Shown here: positions 34,838-44,290 of the stretch, in pieces
Layout: each line of letters opens with the position of its first letter
Numbering within the stretch: the stretch's first letter is position 1
Source: Falsiroseomonas sp051433165
GTDB taxonomy: Bacteria; Pseudomonadota; Alphaproteobacteria; Acetobacterales; Acetobacteraceae
DNA: 64,000 nt
Assembly: GCF_051433165.1 (NCBI RefSeq)
Contig: NZ_JBHMFS010000012.1
Span: 100,308 to 164,307 of the forward strand
Direction: 5' to 3'
Notes under the pieces: generated by a model
Database searches by the model: none
What the model saw: only the letters and a program-made list of their open reading frames with translations
What the model was told of the DNA's origin: nothing
Position numbers and translations under genes: made by a program

Positions 34838-36013
34838 CTACGGAACCAGCACCCCGTCCCGCGCCACCACTCGGCCATGGCTGAGGACCAGGCGGCGCGG
34901 CGGGGTGCCCACCACCGCCTCCGCCACCGTCTCGGCCTCCACCAGCACCAGATCGGCCCGCGCACCGACCGCGAGCCCGTAGTCGCCAAAACCGCAGCCC
35001 TCGGCGGCCCAGTCGGTGACGGTGGACAGCGCCCAGGCAATCTCGTCGTCGCGCCGGAACTCATTCTTCAGCCCGACCAGCATGGCTCGCTGCAACATGT
35101 CCGGCATGTTGTAGGGGGTCCAGGTGTCGCGGATGCCGTCATTGCCCGCGAAAATCTGCCCGCCGGCCGCCCGCATGGCGCGCACGGACGGCACGGCGCG
35201 GGAGGGTGGCGCGGTGGTGGCGATGGCGATGCCGGCTTCGGCGAGCGCCGCATACAGCGCCGGCGCGCGCGGGACATCGCCGAGGCAGAAGGCATGGCTC
35301 AACACCACCTGCCCCTGCATGCCCAAAGCCAGCGTGCGCTCCACCGTCAGTTCCAGTGCGAAGGCGCCCAGCTCCCCCGGCTCATGCAGATGGATATCCA
35401 GCGGCTTGCCATGCTTCTGGGCCAGGCCGAACACCGCATCCAGATGCCCCTTCGGATCGCGATCGATGCCGGAGGGATCAAGCCCGCCCACGATATCCGC
35501 GCCATTCCGCATCGCCTGGTCCAGCAATTCCAGCGTGCCCGGCCGCACCAGCAGGCCGGATTGCGGGAAGGCTACCACCTGAATGTCCATCGTCCCGCGC
35601 AGGTTTTCGCGCAGCGCCACCAGCGCATCGCTATGCGCCGTGCCGATTTCCGTATCCACATCGGCGAAGCTGCGTATGCGGGTGGTGCCGCGGGCCAGGA
35701 ATTCGCGCGCCAGCCGGGTGGATTGGGTGGCCGGATCGAAGCCGGACCGCCGTGTGGCGCGTTCGGTATCGATCCGGTCAATCAGCCGGGGTCCGACCTC
35801 ATTCACCCACCAGCCCATGCCCCAGCGCGATTTGTCGAGATGGGTGTGGCCTTCGACGAAGGCCGGCAGCGCCAGCATCCCCTGCCCGTCCAGCAGCGTG
35901 GCGCCCGGCGGCGCATCCAGCCCGAGTCCCATCGCGGTGATCGCTGTGCCCTCGATCAGCACGTCGGTGGCCTCGCGCCCCATTGGGCGGCAGTTGCGAA
36001 GCAGCGTGGTCAT
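34838..36013 (-). CDS. amidohydrolase, cytosine-deaminase-like
   Basis: A 391-residue TIM-barrel metal hydrolase. Metal ligands are the HxH of EGHTHLDKSRWG, H in DIHLHEPG, H in SHAFCLG and the aspartate in AGNDGIRDTW. The DMLQRAMLVG and WALSTVTDWAAEG segments match the cytosine/creatinine/isocytosine deaminase subgroup. The substrate is probably a small cyclic N-containing compound. Its ATG overlaps the stop of the upstream PLP-enzyme gene by 4 bases, so the two work in one operon, perhaps deaminating and then cleaving a heterocycle or amino acid derivative. Confidence 0.8.
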   Translation of the reverse strand: MTTLLRNCRPMGREATDVLIEGTAITAMGLGLDAPPGATLLDGQGMLALPAFVEGHTHLDKSRWGMGWWVNEVGPRLIDRIDTERATRRSGFDPATQSTRLAREFLARGTTRIRSFADVDTEIGTAHSDALVALRENLRGTMDIQVVAFPQSGLLVRPGTLELLDQAMRNGADIVGGLDPSGIDRDPKGHLDAVFGLAQKHGKPLDIHLHEPGELGAFALELTVERTLALGMQGQVVLSHAFCLGDVPRAPALYAALAEAGIAIATTAPPSRAVPSVRAMRAAGGQIFAGNDGIRDTWTPYNMPDMLQRAMLVGLKNEFRRDDEIAWALSTVTDWAAEGCGFGDYGLAVGARADLVLVEAETVAEAVVGTPPRRLVLSHGRVVARDGVLVP

Positions 36014-36966
36014 GCGGCGAGCACCCAATCACGAAACAGGTCCAAATCGATATTGCCGCCGCACAGGATGGTGGCGACGCGCTTGCCGGCCATCCGGTCC
36101 CGCTCCTGCATCAGCGCGGCAAGTGGCGCGGCGCCGGCGCCCTCCGCCAGATTGTGCGTGTCCTGCCAATAGGCGCGGATCGCGTCCGCAATCTCGGCAT
36201 CGGTCACCGTCAGGATGCGCGCGGCGCCCTTGGCGATGATGGCCAGCGCCGCCGGGTCCGGCACCCGCGTTGCCATGCCATCCGCCAGCGTCTCCGCCCG
36301 CGCCGTCGTCACCACCCGGCCGGCGGCAAAGCTGCGGGCGTAGGAATCGGCGCCGGTGCTCTGCACGCCGATGATCTCGGTGGTCAGGCCCAGCAGGTCG
36401 CGCGCCATGATGCAGCCGCAGATGCCGGAACCAAGGCCGATCGGCACATACAGCGCATCCAGCTTCGGTGCCGCGCGGAACAGCTCCAGCGCATAGGTGG
36501 CCACCCCACACACCAGGTCCGGCGCGAAGGAGGGTGCGAATTCCAGCCCCTGTTCCGCCGCCAGGGCCATGGCGTGTTCCCGCGCCACGTCGAAATCCGC
36601 GCCATGTTCCACCAGCCGGGCGCCCTGGGCGCGCATCGCGGCGTTCTTCTCGCGGCTATTGCCCTCCGGCACCACGATCGTCACCGGCACCCCGAGCCGC
36701 TGCCCGGCAAAGGCCAGGGACTGCCCGTGATTGCCCCGGGTTGCGGAGATGATGCCCGGCACAAGCGGCCGTTCCCGCTTCAGCCGTTCCATGAACACCA
36801 GGCCGCCGCGCACCTTGAAGGCGCCGGTCGGCGTATGGTTTTCGTGCTTCACCCAGACCTCCGCCCCCGCCCGCTGCGCCAGCAGCGGCCAGGCATATTG
36901 CGGCGTTGGCGGGAAAACCCCGTGGACCAGTCTCGCGGCGGCCTCAAGCGCGGGCAGGTCGAACAC
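36010..36966 (-). CDS. threonine/serine dehydratase-like PLP lyase
   Basis: A 318-residue fold-type II PLP enzyme. The cofactor lysine is in TPTGAFKVRGG, the phosphate-binding loop is GLGSGICG, and the substrate loop is SATRGNHGQS. Such enzymes deaminate threonine, serine or hydroxy-amino acids. A full AAAGGAGG ribosome site (36973-36980) precedes a GTG at 36964-36966 by about 6 bases, which fixes that start; an ATG eight codons earlier contains the site in its own coding sequence and is rejected. No C-terminal ACT domain is present, so it is a catabolic rather than isoleucine-regulated form. Confidence 0.87.
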   Translation of the reverse strand: MFDLPALEAAARLVHGVFPPTPQYAWPLLAQRAGAEVWVKHENHTPTGAFKVRGGLVFMERLKRERPLVPGIISATRGNHGQSLAFAGQRLGVPVTIVVPEGNSREKNAAMRAQGARLVEHGADFDVAREHAMALAAEQGLEFAPSFAPDLVCGVATYALELFRAAPKLDALYVPIGLGSGICGCIMARDLLGLTTEIIGVQSTGADSYARSFAAGRVVTTARAETLADGMATRVPDPAALAIIAKGAARILTVTDAEIADAIRAYWQDTHNLAEGAGAAPLAALMQERDRMAGKRVATILCGGNIDLDLFRDWVLAA

Positions 36967-37043
36967 GCAATATCCTCCTTTTGGAAACATTGGCCGGCGG
37001 CCTGCGTTCCTCGTGCTGACGCAGCATAAGGAAGCAGGACGCC

Positions 37044-37568
37044 ATGGCCATCAAGGTGGACAGCAGTCAGTGGACAGGCGAATCCGGCGGCGTGAAGGCC
37101 ATGCCGGTGGTCTGGGGCGAATTTGCCGATGAGGCATCCCGTGATGCCGCGGTCGCGCAGTTGCGCGGCGAGGGCGTGCGGCACAGCGCCACGACGACCG
37201 ACCCCAACCCGCCCGTGGATCAGCCGGATGAAGATCCGGAGGGCGCGGACCTCCGCAACCGCCGCCAGCTCGGCGTCGGCGTCGCCATGGCGGCAAGCGC
37301 GATGGGGGCTGCCGGGCTCGTGGTGGCCAGCGGCGGCGCCCTGCTGCCGGCGGTTGTCGCCGCCGCGGCGGCCGGAACCGGGGCCGGTGTGGCCGGCGAA
37401 GCCGTTGCATCCGCCGTCAGCGAGACGCCGGAGGAGCCGACCCAGCGGCTGCCACCGAGCGATGCGCCGGCGATCGGGCTACGCGCGCCGGACGAGGCCA
37501 CCCAGCACGCCGCGGAATCGACGCTGCGTGATTTGGGCGCGATCCGGGTGGTGGTGGATTCTGACTGA
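37044..37568 (+). CDS. small membrane-associated protein, unknown
   Basis: A 174-residue protein: a polar start (VVWGEFADEASRDAAVAQLR) followed by acidic linker and one or two glycine/alanine-rich hydrophobic segments (MAASAMGAAGLVVASGGALL, AVVAAAAAGTGAGVAGEAVA), then an acidic tail with DATQHAAESTLRDLGA. The N-terminal fold recalls small general-stress proteins with a flavodoxin-free alpha/beta domain, but no family is certain. AAGGAAG lies ~13 bases upstream of the ATG. It is convergent with the cold-shock gene. Confidence 0.6.
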   Translation: MAIKVDSSQWTGESGGVKAMPVVWGEFADEASRDAAVAQLRGEGVRHSATTTDPNPPVDQPDEDPEGADLRNRRQLGVGVAMAASAMGAAGLVVASGGALLPAVVAAAAAGTGAGVAGEAVASAVSETPEEPTQRLPPSDAPAIGLRAPDEATQHAAESTLRDLGAIRVVVDSD

Positions 37569-37626
37569 ACCGCCGCGTCGAAAAAGCCGCGCATCGAACC
37601 GGGTGTGAATACGGATCGCGCCGGGC

Positions 37627-37653
37627 AAAAAAGAAGGGCGGGAACCCCCGCCC
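37627..37653 (-). terminator. terminator of the cold-shock gene
   Basis: On the minus strand a perfect 7-base stem GGGCGGG / CCCGCCC with a GGTT loop is followed by TTCTTTTTT. It lies ~67 bases after the csp stop. On the plus strand no T-run follows, so it serves the minus-strand message only. The 152 bases between the two convergent genes hold nothing else recognised. Confidence 0.85.
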
Positions 37654-37720
37654 TGCCAGGTCGATCCTGGGCGTGTCCCCGCCCGAGGCGGCGCGGCGCG
37701 CTTGCGCCGCAGGCCAGATC

Positions 37721-37924
37721 CTACAGGGGGCGGAGGTTGATGGCCGCGGCCTTGCCGCGTTCCATTGCCACTTCGTAGGAGACCTTCTGGCCCTCATTCA
37801 GGCCTTGCAGCCCGGCCTTCTGCACGGCCGTGATGTGCACAAACACATCCTTGCCGCCATCCTGCGGGACAATGAAGCCGAAGCCCTTCGTCGCGTTGAA
37901 CCACTTCACAGTGCCAGTCGCCAT
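37721..37924 (-). CDS. cspA: cold-shock domain protein
   Basis: A 67-residue CSD protein. The RNA-binding motifs are KGFGFI (RNP1) and VFVHI (RNP2), with the start MATGTVKWFNATKGFGFI. It acts as an RNA chaperone. There are ~310 bases upstream to the groEL stop, consistent with the long leader usual for cold-shock mRNAs; a TTGACT hexamer on the minus strand at 38090-38095 may be its -35, without a convincing -10. Also in that gap is the groEL terminator at 38146-38177. Confidence 0.9.
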   Translation of the reverse strand: MATGTVKWFNATKGFGFIVPQDGGKDVFVHITAVQKAGLQGLNEGQKVSYEVAMERGKAAAINLRPL

Positions 37925-38145
37925 GCGAACCGGGCTCCTTCCAGACAAGCTCACCCAGACGCCGATCGCCCGGGCGGGGCGCCATGCGGCGGCGGAACCT
38001 GTGGAGCGGCCCCGGGGTATGGTCCGGAAGGCACGGTGAGGCGAGCCGTACGCGATGACAACGACAGCATGCTGGCTCGTGTAACAGCGAGTCAAAGGTG
38101 ACCCGCTGGCGGTCACGGCGTTGTCAGAATTGTGTCTGCATGACG

Positions 38146-38177
38146 AAAAAAAAGAGGCGGACCCTGCGGCCCGCCTC
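38146..38177 (-). terminator. terminator of groESL
   Basis: On the minus strand GAGGCGG pairs with CCGCCTC around a 10-base GC-rich loop, followed directly by eight Ts. It lies ~59 bases after the groEL stop, a standard intrinsic terminator for the chaperonin operon. Confidence 0.88.
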
Positions 38178-38235
38178 CCTTCTTCGGCAAAATCCTGCTC
38201 GCAATGGCAGCCGGTTGCCCGGCTGCCGGTCGCGA

Positions 38236-39882
<1,647 letters not shown>

Positions 39883-39980
39883 GGTGATAAATCCCAATCA
39901 ATCCGTTGAGGAAACCAAGCGAAGTATTGGCCGAGCGGCAGGAGACGGGGCGCGGTGTCCTGCGCCCCTTTCCGCCGTCG

Positions 39981-40292
39981 TCAGGCCGCCTTCGCCACGG
40001 AAGGGGTGTCGAGGATGCCCATGATGTCGGACTCCTTCATGATGAGGAGCTCCTCGCCATCGAGCTTCACTTCGGTGCCCGACCACTTGCCGAACAGGAT
40101 GCGGTCGCCGGCCTTCACGTCGAGCGCGCGGAGCTCGCCCTTGTCGTTCAGCGTGCCGGAACCGACGGAGATGACTTCTCCCTCCTGCGGCTTTTCCTTG
40201 GCGGTGTCGGGGATGATGATGCCGCCCTTGCTCTTCTCTTCGGCCGTAACGCGGCGGACGAGAACGCGGTCATGCAGTGGACGAAAGCCCAT
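39981..40292 (-). CDS. groS: 10 kDa chaperonin GroES
   Basis: A 103-residue co-chaperonin lid for GroEL. It has RPLHDRVLVRR at the start, the mobile loop EEKSKGGIIIPDTA, and KWSGTEVKLDGEELLIM near the end. AGGAGAAG lies 5-7 bases before the ATG. First gene of groESL; the 5' leader of ~100 bases begins within CIRCE 1. Confidence 0.97.
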   Translation of the reverse strand: MGFRPLHDRVLVRRVTAEEKSKGGIIIPDTAKEKPQEGEVISVGSGTLNDKGELRALDVKAGDRILFGKWSGTEVKLDGEELLIMKESDIMGILDTPSVAKAA

Positions 40293-40369
40293 GGACTTCT
40301 CCTGTCGCTTCCAGTGATTGGCAAGCTCTTCCGGAGATAACAGCGGCCAGCGAACCCGATCCGGCGCCG

Positions 40370-40396
40370 CTAGCACTCCCCCCAGAGGAGTGCCAG
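40370..40396 (-). promoter_or_regulatory. CIRCE element 1 (HrcA operator) at the groESL start site
   Basis: CTAGCACTC-N9-GAGTGCCAG, three mismatches in total to the CIRCE consensus TTAGCACTC-N9-GAGTGCTAA, with the exact 9-base spacer. It covers the expected transcription start of the promoter at 40398-40426, so HrcA bound here would block initiation. Confidence 0.88.
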
Positions 40397-40397
40397 C

Positions 40398-40426
40398 GAT
40401 GTAGGCCAGCACCCGCGAAACGTCAA
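40398..40426 (-). promoter_or_regulatory. groESL promoter, sigma-70 type
   Basis: On the minus strand TTGACG (-35, 40421-40426) is followed after exactly 17 bases by TACATC (-10, 40398-40403). The start point would fall near 40391, inside CIRCE 1. CIRCE 2 sits just upstream of the -35. Assigned by eye from hexamers and spacing. Confidence 0.75.
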
Positions 40427-40432
40427 GTCTCG

Positions 40433-40459
40433 GCAGCACTCTCCGAGTGCGAGTGCTAA
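40433..40459 (-). promoter_or_regulatory. CIRCE element 2 (HrcA operator) upstream of the groESL promoter
   Basis: GCAGCACTC-N9-GAGTGCTAA. The right arm is a perfect consensus match and the left arm has two mismatches. The spacer itself contains a further GAGTGC. It lies 7 bases upstream of the -35 box, 36 bases from CIRCE 1. Confidence 0.88.
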
Positions 40460-40583
40460 CACATTGTTTGCGAAGGTTTTTCTTGCAAAGCCAGCCTCCC
40501 TCCATGCCATGCTGACCTGCCTCGGAGGTGCCTTTGCCCCCGGGACACGCGCAATGGCCCAGGCAGGGCCGGGAAGGAGCACG

Positions 40584-40868
40584 ATGGAACTCGCTGGCCT
40601 CGAACGCTTCGCAAACCCCGCTGCGGCGCCCGATTGGCGCCTGACCACGGCGGAAATCCTGTACCACATGCCGGACCATCCCGGGCTGCTGCAGACCTTC
40701 ATCTGGCAGAAGCACGACTTGGCGCCGAGCTTCCCGGCGCTCGGCCAGTTCCTGGCCTTCTGGCAGCGCGAGATCGAGGGGCCGCTGCATTCCGTCCGCG
40801 TCGCCTCCACCGCCCTGATCAGGCCGGCGGAGCTGCGCTATGCCGGCGGGCAGTTCATCCTGCACTGA
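40584..40868 (+). CDS. usg: usg family protein
   Basis: A 94-residue protein of the alphaproteobacterial Usg family: LTTAEILYHMPDHPGLLQTF, then WQKHDLAPSFPALGQFLAFW and the closing EIEGPLHSVRVAS. The family is found almost only in Alphaproteobacteria, often near trp genes; its function is not established. AAGGAG at 40574-40579 lies 4 bases before the chosen ATG; an upstream ATG at 40554 would add ten residues not seen in the family. It is divergent from groES and its end overlaps the next, convergent gene by 14 bases. Confidence 0.87.
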   Translation: MELAGLERFANPAAAPDWRLTTAEILYHMPDHPGLLQTFIWQKHDLAPSFPALGQFLAFWQREIEGPLHSVRVASTALIRPAELRYAGGQFILH

Positions 40869-41391
40869 GTTCCGGAGACAACGCCGGCAGGGCCGCGGCC
40901 AGCTTCGCCTCGAATTCGCTGGCCCGGCCCTTGCCGAGCACGGTGTTGTAATACGCCTTCCAATAGGCGCCCATCGCCCGCACATCGCCCGCCGCCGGCG
41001 GCGCGCCCGGCGCGCGACGGAACCGCAGCCGCGCCATCACCGCGGCATAGACGTGGTTGTGCACCAGAAGCTCCGCCTTCGGCCGGCCCACCGCGGCGCC
41101 CGGAACCGCCCGCACGCGCGCCGCAAGCGCCGGGCGGAAGGTCAGGAAGGTCGCCCAGATATCGTCATGCGTTGCCGGCTCCATCTGGAAATAGCCCAGC
41201 GCCGGCCCGCGCGTGCCGTCCCGGTTGGCCAATTGGCGCAGATGCCGCAGGCCGCTTTCCTGCAATGCGGTGCCGAGCAGCAATTGCCGCACCCCCGCCA
41301 GCCGCTCCGGCGGATCCAGCGCCAGCGCCACCAGCGCCGGGTCGATCACCTGTGCGGTGAAAGGCCCGGGTGTCCAGACGGTCTCGGCCAT
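40855..41391 (-). CDS. lysozyme/transglycosylase-like orphan, phage-type
   Basis: A 178-residue protein. The pattern LLLGTALQESGLRHL, with the glutamate as expected for a lysozyme-fold active site, followed by TRGPALGYFQMEPATHDDIW, is typical of phage-type muramidase or transglycosylase proteins. The C-terminal third has AVMARLRFRR and AMGAYWKAYYNTVLGKG. No signal peptide. It stands alone 17 kb from the virion cassette, so it may be a separate phage-derived remnant. Catalytic activity is an inference from one motif. Confidence 0.6.
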   Translation of the reverse strand: MAETVWTPGPFTAQVIDPALVALALDPPERLAGVRQLLLGTALQESGLRHLRQLANRDGTRGPALGYFQMEPATHDDIWATFLTFRPALAARVRAVPGAAVGRPKAELLVHNHVYAAVMARLRFRRAPGAPPAAGDVRAMGAYWKAYYNTVLGKGRASEFEAKLAAALPALSPELSAG

Positions 41392-41455
41392 GGCGCGCCT
41401 CCCTGCAACGGGATGGCGACATAGCCGATCATAGGAAAATATTCAAGACTTCATT

Positions 41456-42643
41456 TCAGCTCCGCAGCCGCGCCGCGGGGCCCAGACGCGGTGCCGCATC
41501 CATCAGCCCGGCGACGATCGCCCGCCGCACCGGCGCCAGCACGGCCCCTGCCCCGATGAGTGCGGCGCGGGCCAGGCGGGCCGGGGCGCGGTCATCCGAA
41601 TACAGCCGCGCCACCGCATTGGTCGCCACGAACAGCGGCAGCGTCGCCCGCCGATGGGCGCCGGCATAGCGGAACAGCCCCGCCACCGCCCCCGGATCGC
41701 TGGCGCCGCGGATCGCGCCGGCCAGGATCTCGGCGCCCGACAGTCCGAAATTGAAGCCATGCGCCGTCACCGGATGCATCCCCACCGCCGCATCCCCCAG
41801 CAGCGCGAAACGCCGCCCGACGAAGCGATGCGCATAGGCGGCGACCAGCGGATACAGATGCCGCGTGCCCGCCAGCCTCATCGCGCCGAGCCGCCCCTGG
41901 TAGCGCCGCGTCACCTCTGCCCCGAAGGCCTCCGGCGTCATCGCCATCGCCGCCTCTGCCTCCGCCGGCGCAAGGGTCAGCACCGCAGAGGACATGGCGC
42001 CGTTCAGCGGCAGCATGGCGATGGTCTGGCCATGGCCGAACCATTCGGTGGCGATGCCATCATGCGGCGCCTCATGCGCCACGCGGGCCACGATCATGCT
42101 GCGCCCGAAATCCAGCATCGCGGCGCCGATCCCGGCCAGGCGCCGAGCCTCGGAGAAGCGCGAATCGGCGGCGACGACGACCCGCGCGGAAACCGTATCG
42201 CCCCCCTCCAGCGTCACCACAGCCTGCTGAGGCGCCAGTGAAAGGCCGGTGACGGCGCGGCCGGCGACCAGCCGTGCCTCGGTGGTGGCGGCGGTCTGGA
42301 ACAGGGCGCGGCGGATCAGCTGATTCGGCACCAGCCGCCCCAGCGGCTCCCCCGCCCGCCCCGGCGCGAAGCGCAGCGCCAGCGGGTTGGCGCCGTTCAG
42401 CACCTTCGCCTCCCGCAAGGGTGCCGTCTCGGCCATGGGAATATGCGCCCATGCGCCCAGTTCCCGCAGAATGGCCTGGGAGCGATGGGTCAGCGCGATC
42501 TCCCGCCCATCGAAGGCCGGATCGGCGATGGCTGCTTCCGGCGCGCGTTCCAGCAAGGTGATCCGCAGCCCGCTGCCGGCGAGCGCACAGGCCAAAGCGA
42601 GGCCCGCGGGCCCGGCTCCGATGATGGCGACATCCGTATCCAT
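41456..42643 (-). CDS. FAD-dependent ubiquinone-ring hydroxylase (UbiH/UbiM type)
   Basis: A 395-residue flavoprotein monooxygenase. It has the FAD Rossmann motif IIGAGPAGLALACALAG near the start, FDGREIALTHRSQAILRELG (characteristic of the UbiH/UbiM/COQ6 group) and the second FAD motif FALLGDAAVGMHPVTAHGFN. It hydroxylates the ubiquinone head group in the membrane. The GREIALTH start pattern resembles UbiM more than UbiH; exact ring position is uncertain. AAGGAG lies 5 bases before the ATG. It fits ubiA at 57265 in the same window. Confidence 0.83.
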   Translation of the reverse strand: MDTDVAIIGAGPAGLALACALAGSGLRITLLERAPEAAIADPAFDGREIALTHRSQAILRELGAWAHIPMAETAPLREAKVLNGANPLALRFAPGRAGEPLGRLVPNQLIRRALFQTAATTEARLVAGRAVTGLSLAPQQAVVTLEGGDTVSARVVVAADSRFSEARRLAGIGAAMLDFGRSMIVARVAHEAPHDGIATEWFGHGQTIAMLPLNGAMSSAVLTLAPAEAEAAMAMTPEAFGAEVTRRYQGRLGAMRLAGTRHLYPLVAAYAHRFVGRRFALLGDAAVGMHPVTAHGFNFGLSGAEILAGAIRGASDPGAVAGLFRYAGAHRRATLPLFVATNAVARLYSDDRAPARLARAALIGAGAVLAPVRRAIVAGLMDAAPRLGPAARLRS

Positions 42644-42700
42644 GGCCACTCCTTCCCCCGGACCATGTCGGGGCGTCCATGACCCTGCGCAAGCCGCGCG

Positions 42701-43378
42701 TCAGTTTTCGCCGTCCAGCGCGCGTGCCGCCCGATGCCGCCGCAGCAGCACCAGGCCGATGCCCGCCGAGACGACGAACAGCCCGACCCCCAGCGCCAAT
42801 TGCCAGACGCCCTCCACCCGTATGCCCTTGCCGAGCAGGGCGAAGACCACCGTCTGCGGCAGGTAGCCGAGCGCCGAGGCCGCCAGGAACGGCCCGGCCG
42901 CCAGCCCGGCCATGCCCCCCAGCAGGTTGAGTGCCAGATTGTTCCCGACCGGCAGCAGCCGCAGCGCCAGCGTCGCCTCGAACGGGCTTTGGCGCAGCGC
43001 GTCGCGCAGCGGTCGCAGCCGGTGGCCGAAGCGCCCCGCCATGCGGCGTTCCGCCCAGCCCCGCCCGAGCAGCCGCGCCCAGGCATAAGATGCCGCGCAA
43101 CCGAGCAATTGCGCCGCCAGCGCGAGGCCCGTGCCGAGCAGCGCGCCGAAGCCGTAGCCGCCGAGGAAGGCGATGCTCTGCCGCGGCACGCCGGCCGCGG
43201 TCAGCGCGGCGCCGACCAGCACGAAGACCAGCTCACCCCAATGCCCCTCGCCGCGCAGGTCGCGGTCCACCCAGCCCATGCCAGGCACGCCGCCCATCTG
43301 CCGCAGCAGCGCGCCGGCGGCCAGAAGCCCGGCAGCCAGCAGCAGCAGCTTGGCCAGCGACTTCCAGCGTTCGGACAT
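42701..43378 (-). CDS. TVP38/TMEM64 (VTT domain) membrane protein
   Basis: A 225-residue inner-membrane protein with about five hydrophobic segments. The VTT/SNARE-associated core is seen in LTAAGVPRQSIAFLGGYGFG and LRLLPVGNNLALNLLGGMAG, the reentrant-loop motifs of DedA-superfamily proteins, which are implicated in lipid scrambling or polyprenyl-phosphate flipping. It is next to a glycosyltransferase (4 bases apart), consistent with a lipid-linked sugar pathway. Confidence 0.83.
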   Translation of the reverse strand: MSERWKSLAKLLLLAAGLLAAGALLRQMGGVPGMGWVDRDLRGEGHWGELVFVLVGAALTAAGVPRQSIAFLGGYGFGALLGTGLALAAQLLGCAASYAWARLLGRGWAERRMAGRFGHRLRPLRDALRQSPFEATLALRLLPVGNNLALNLLGGMAGLAAGPFLAASALGYLPQTVVFALLGKGIRVEGVWQLALGVGLFVVSAGIGLVLLRRHRAARALDGEN

Positions 43379-43381
43379 GGC

Positions 43382-44185
43382 TCAGCCCTCCGGCGGGGCC
43401 CAGGGGGGCAGGCTGACCCGTTCGGCCAGCGGCCGCTTCCAGCGACGCTGCAGCCAGATCACGCCCAGCATGTCCGAGATGCTGACCACCAGCCGGTCCA
43501 GCGTGCCGTAATTCGATTGCCCACGCAGCCGCGGCCGGTGGTTCACCGCCTCGCTCACCACCCGCCCGCCGGCCCGCAGCACCAGGGCGGGCAAATAGCG
43601 GTGCATGTGGTCAAAGCGCGGCAGTTCCAGGAACAGGGCGCGCGGGAACACCTTCAGCCCGCAGCCGGTATCCGGCGTCGCATCGCCCAGCAGCCGGGCG
43701 CGGATGGTATTGGCCATCCGGCTGGTCACCCGCTTGACGCCACTGTCCTTGCGCTTCGTGCGATGCCCGGCAACCAGCAGGTCACCGCCGCCGCCCTCCG
43801 CCTGGGCGCGCGCCCACAAAGCGGGGATGTCGGCCGGGTCGTTCTGGCCGTCGCCATCCAGCGTGGCGATCCAGGCCGCGCGGGCCGCCAGCACGCCGCT
43901 GACCACCCCGGCCGACTGGCCGCAGGAAGATGCGTGGCGCAGCACCACCACCGGGTAGCGGGACGCCGCCTCCAGCAGTCTTTCCCGCGTGTCGTCGGTG
44001 GAGCCGTCATCGACACAGACGATTTCATACGGGTGCCCGGCCAGCGCCTGCGCGATCTCCGCGATCAGCGGCAGCACATTGGGGCCCTCATTCCGCATCG
44101 GGATGACGACGGAAATCGCCGGGGTGCGGGGCGCCGGGTCGGCTGAGCTGGGCCGGTCCGGCCTCGGGGACGGGTCGGGGGCCAT
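43382..44185 (-). CDS. family 2 glycosyltransferase, polyprenyl-phosphate type
   Basis: A 267-residue GT2 enzyme. SVVIPMRNEGPNV begins the GT-A fold, VCVDDGSTDDT is the nucleotide-binding acidic motif, and LDGDGQNDPADIPAL holds the DxD-like metal site. The late DTGCGLKVFPRALF and HRYLPAL are shared with dolichyl-/undecaprenyl-phosphate sugar transferases (ArnC/DPM1). It would load a sugar on a lipid carrier at the inner face of the membrane. It lacks the two C-terminal membrane helices of ArnC. The start begins after a proline-rich stretch. Confidence 0.83.
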   Translation of the reverse strand: MAPDPSPRPDRPSSADPAPRTPAISVVIPMRNEGPNVLPLIAEIAQALAGHPYEIVCVDDGSTDDTRERLLEAASRYPVVVLRHASSCGQSAGVVSGVLAARAAWIATLDGDGQNDPADIPALWARAQAEGGGGDLLVAGHRTKRKDSGVKRVTSRMANTIRARLLGDATPDTGCGLKVFPRALFLELPRFDHMHRYLPALVLRAGGRVVSEAVNHRPRLRGQSNYGTLDRLVVSISDMLGVIWLQRRWKRPLAERVSLPPWAPPEG

Positions 44186-44290
44186 GGGCGGGCGGGGTAG
44201 CAGGGGGCGCTGTGAGCGGCAAGCCGGACGGCGATGGCTAATCTGCACCGCGGATGCTGCAGCCGGCCGTATCGGCTTATATAACGCGAT

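Noticed and set aside
37627..37653. Bidirectional terminator
   Set aside because: No T-run on the plus strand, so it serves the cold-shock gene only.
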